32,644 nt of DNA from Eubacteriaceae bacterium UBA1433 (lineage in GTDB: Bacteria > Bacillota > Clostridia > Eubacteriales > UBA1433). A program made the position numbers and the translations under genes. Shown piece after piece: positions 30,809 through 32,644 of the stretch (within the stretch, counting starts at the first letter, position 1; every line of letters starts with the position of its first letter). The notes below the pieces were generated by a model that did no database searches, was not told where the DNA came from, and saw nothing but the letters and a program-made list of their open reading frames with translations. The stretch spans positions 156,817-189,460 of the forward strand of contig DCTT01000018.1 of the NCBI GenBank assembly GCA_002329295.1, read 5' to 3'.

Positions 30809-32644
30809 ATGATTGTTTCAATGAACTGGCTTAAAGAATATGTAGAGATAGATTGTCCCATTGATGAATATACGGAACGCATGAACATGACGGGCAATAA
30901 TGTAGAAGGCATCTGCAAAAACACTGCGGTGGAAGGTGTGGTGTTGGTCGGGAAAATCATCAGCAAAGAAAAACACCCTGATGCGGACAAACTCAGTGTT
31001 TGCAAAGTGGATATCGGAAAAGGAAGGATAGAGACGGTAATCAGCGCTGCCACGAATATACAAGAAGGGGATATTATTCCTCTTGCATTGCCCGGAACCA
31101 TCCTGAACGGTAAACGAATTGAGAAAACAATGTTTCGGGGAATTGAATCAAGCGGTATGATGTGTTCGGGTGAAGAATTGGGGTTAGACGATTCGGTGCT
31201 TCCGAAAAATTCGGAGGAAGGCATTTATATTTTTTCCGAACCGATTGATGTGGGAGAAGATGCTTTTCGACATTTGGGACTTGATGATACAATCATCGAT
31301 TTTGAAATCACCAACAATCGACCGGATTGTCAGTCGATGATTGGCATGGCCCGAGAATCGGCGGCAGCCTTTTATAAAAAAGCGTTGATTCCCGAGGCAA
31401 AGGTCGTAGAAAACAAAAATGAAATCCAACAATATTTGTCGGTGGAAATAGCGGATCCCGATTTGTGTTATCGATATGTTGCACGGATGATGCGGGTGAA
31501 AAAAATCGAACCGAGCCCGTTGTGGATGCAGCGCAAACTCATGGCCTGCGGCATGCGTCCGATCAACAATATCGTGGATGTGACGAACTATATTTTGCTG
31601 GAAATCGGACAACCGTTACACGCATTTGACTATAAAATGATCGAAGGCAAGCAAATTCATGTGCGTCGGGCAAAGCCGGGGGAAACAATTACGACACTGG
31701 ATGGAAAAGAGCGCAATACACATGAAAATTTGCTGTTGATTGCGGATACAAATAAAGGAGTGGGCATTGCGGGTATCATGGGCGGACAAAATTCGGAGAT
31801 TACGAATGAAACGGCGATGATTGTATTGGAATCTGCTGCTTTTGATGCTACAAATATTCGAAAATCCGCCTTTGATTTGGACATGAATACCGATGCAGCC
31901 TCCTTGTTTTCAAAAGGCGTGAATCCGTATTTTTGCGATTATGCTGCCGACAGGGCGGCGAATTTGTTGATGGAAATTGGCGCTGCGGAGCTGATTGAGG
32001 GAATGATTGATATTTATCCGAATCCGACTGCAGCAAAAAAGCTGGTGGTAGATACCGACTGGGTCAATCGTTTTTTGGGAATGAATCTTTCAACAGAAGA
32101 AATGATGCGTTCATTGAAAAATTTAGAAATTGATGCAAAGCTTGTGAGTGAACATAGCATCGAGCTGATTTCACCGCCTCATCGCACAGACATTAATATT
32201 AAAGAAGACATTGCAGAAGAAGTAGTGCGCATTTACGGATATGAAAAAATTCCCTCGACACTTAACAGCGCTTCTTCTTATGTCAGCCCTAAAAACGAAT
32301 GGTTTGCATTTAAAACGCGTGTGCGCAAAATTTTGGCATCTTTAGGCGGCTATGAGGTGCTGACTTATACTTTTACGGCTTATGACAAAATCAAAGCTTT
32401 TGATGAAACGACACAAAAAGAAAATGTGGTTGAAATCATGAATCCTCTCGGCGAGGCAACTTCTTATATGCGTACCAGTCTTGCTTTTAGTTTGTTGGAG
32501 GCAGTGGGGGTTAACATCGCAAAGAAAAATGCCAAAGGAATCTTTTTTGAACTGGGCAATGTGTATGCCAATAAAAAGGATGACGAGGGTTTGCCGATGC
32601 AAAACGAAAAGGTAGCAATAACAGCCTATGGCGGGTATGATTAT
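30809..32644 (+). CDS. pheT: Phenylalanyl-tRNA synthetase beta subunit (3' end outside window)
   Basis: The first 612 residues of a protein usually about 790-810 long; the frame is open to the last base of the window. It begins with MIVSMNWLKEYVEI, then the OB-fold tRNA-binding domain (about 40-150: VVLVGKIISKEKHPDADKLSVCKVD, ESSGMMCSGEELGL). The B3/4 editing domain follows (about 210-380: MRPINNIVDVTNYILLEIGQPLHAFD, GIAGIMGGQNSEI), then the B5 domain (SPPHRTDINIKEDIAEEVVRIYGYEKIP). The catalytic-like domain has begun (ILASLGGYEVLTYTF, NPLGEATSYMRTSL). The C-terminal anticodon-binding domain is missing from the window. GGGAGG lies about 12 bases before the ATG, seven bases after pheS. Confidence 0.98.
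   Translation, partial: MIVSMNWLKEYVEIDCPIDEYTERMNMTGNNVEGICKNTAVEGVVLVGKIISKEKHPDADKLSVCKVDIGKGRIETVISAATNIQEGDIIPLALPGTILNGKRIEKTMFRGIESSGMMCSGEELGLDDSVLPKNSEEGIYIFSEPIDVGEDAFRHLGLDDTIIDFEITNNRPDCQSMIGMARESAAAFYKKALIPEAKVVENKNEIQQYLSVEIADPDLCYRYVARMMRVKKIEPSPLWMQRKLMACGMRPINNIVDVTNYILLEIGQPLHAFDYKMIEGKQIHVRRAKPGETITTLDGKERNTHENLLLIADTNKGVGIAGIMGGQNSEITNETAMIVLESAAFDATNIRKSAFDLDMNTDAASLFSKGVNPYFCDYAADRAANLLMEIGAAELIEGMIDIYPNPTAAKKLVVDTDWVNRFLGMNLSTEEMMRSLKNLEIDAKLVSEHSIELISPPHRTDINIKEDIAEEVVRIYGYEKIPSTLNSASSYVSPKNEWFAFKTRVRKILASLGGYEVLTYTFTAYDKIKAFDETTQKENVVEIMNPLGEATSYMRTSLAFSLLEAVGVNIAKKNAKGIFFELGNVYANKKDDEGLPMQNEKVAITAYGGYDY

Noticed and set aside
1..32644. A new defence, toxin-antitoxin, secretion or mobile system
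   Set aside because: Nearly all coding space is taken by recognisable housekeeping, transport and metabolic genes, and no repeats, integrases or typical defence domains were seen.

Overview
The window looks like ordinary chromosomal backbone of a low-GC, anaerobic member of Bacillota, most likely class Clostridia. The clues are an RNase J gene behind ruvX and a DUF1292 gene, a YlbF-family protein, a DUF6054 protein, a one-gene B12-dependent (class II) ribonucleotide reductase, a methionine synthase whose reactivation domain is a separate protein, a Phe T-box leader, and A-rich Shine-Dalgarno sites of the GGAGG type. I see no rRNA, tRNA, CRISPR array, insertion sequence or phage gene. Neither window edge is a natural boundary: thiI is cut on the left and pheT on the right.

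Layout. 1-1102: end of thiI (tRNA 4-thiouridine synthesis) and a DUF6054 gene. 1103-1879: a sparse stretch with one doubtful small membrane-protein ORF on the minus strand. 1880-4656: tight plus-strand operon ruvX, DUF1292, RNase J, ylbF, ended by a perfect 23-bp inverted repeat shared with the convergent unit. 4886-7448 (minus): an EamA-type transporter followed by a beta-CASP metallo-beta-lactamase nuclease. 7754-14289 (minus): a complete phosphate-starvation operon, pstS-pstC-pstA-pstB-phoU-phoB-phoR, with TTTACA Pho-box repeats ahead of pstS, a large hairpin between pstS and pstC, and a terminator after phoR. 14506-14721 (minus): an unrecognised 71-aa gene with its own promoter and terminator. 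14825-24752 (plus): uvrC, proB-proA, nrdJ, a TraB-family membrane protein, a class IV aminotransferase and a metallo-hydrolase, closed by a bidirectional terminator. 24813-28750 (minus): metF, the MetH-activation protein and metH. 28832-32644 (plus): a strong promoter, a T-box leader with a UUC specifier, a Nudix hydrolase, pheS and pheT.

How the genes work together. The pst/pho cluster is a self-contained uptake, sensing and feedback module that probably regulates itself through the Pho boxes. MetF makes 5-methyl-THF, MetH uses it with B12 to make methionine, and the separate activation protein repairs oxidised cobalamin. With class II NrdJ this gives two B12-dependent enzymes in the window. 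The T-box makes expression of the Nudix-pheS-pheT operon depend on uncharged tRNA-Phe.

I do not find a convincing new defence or mobile system. The points most worth a second look are the PstS, whose two halves are in swapped order (a circular permutation), and the CoA-pyrophosphatase-like Nudix gene placed between a Phe T-box and pheST.
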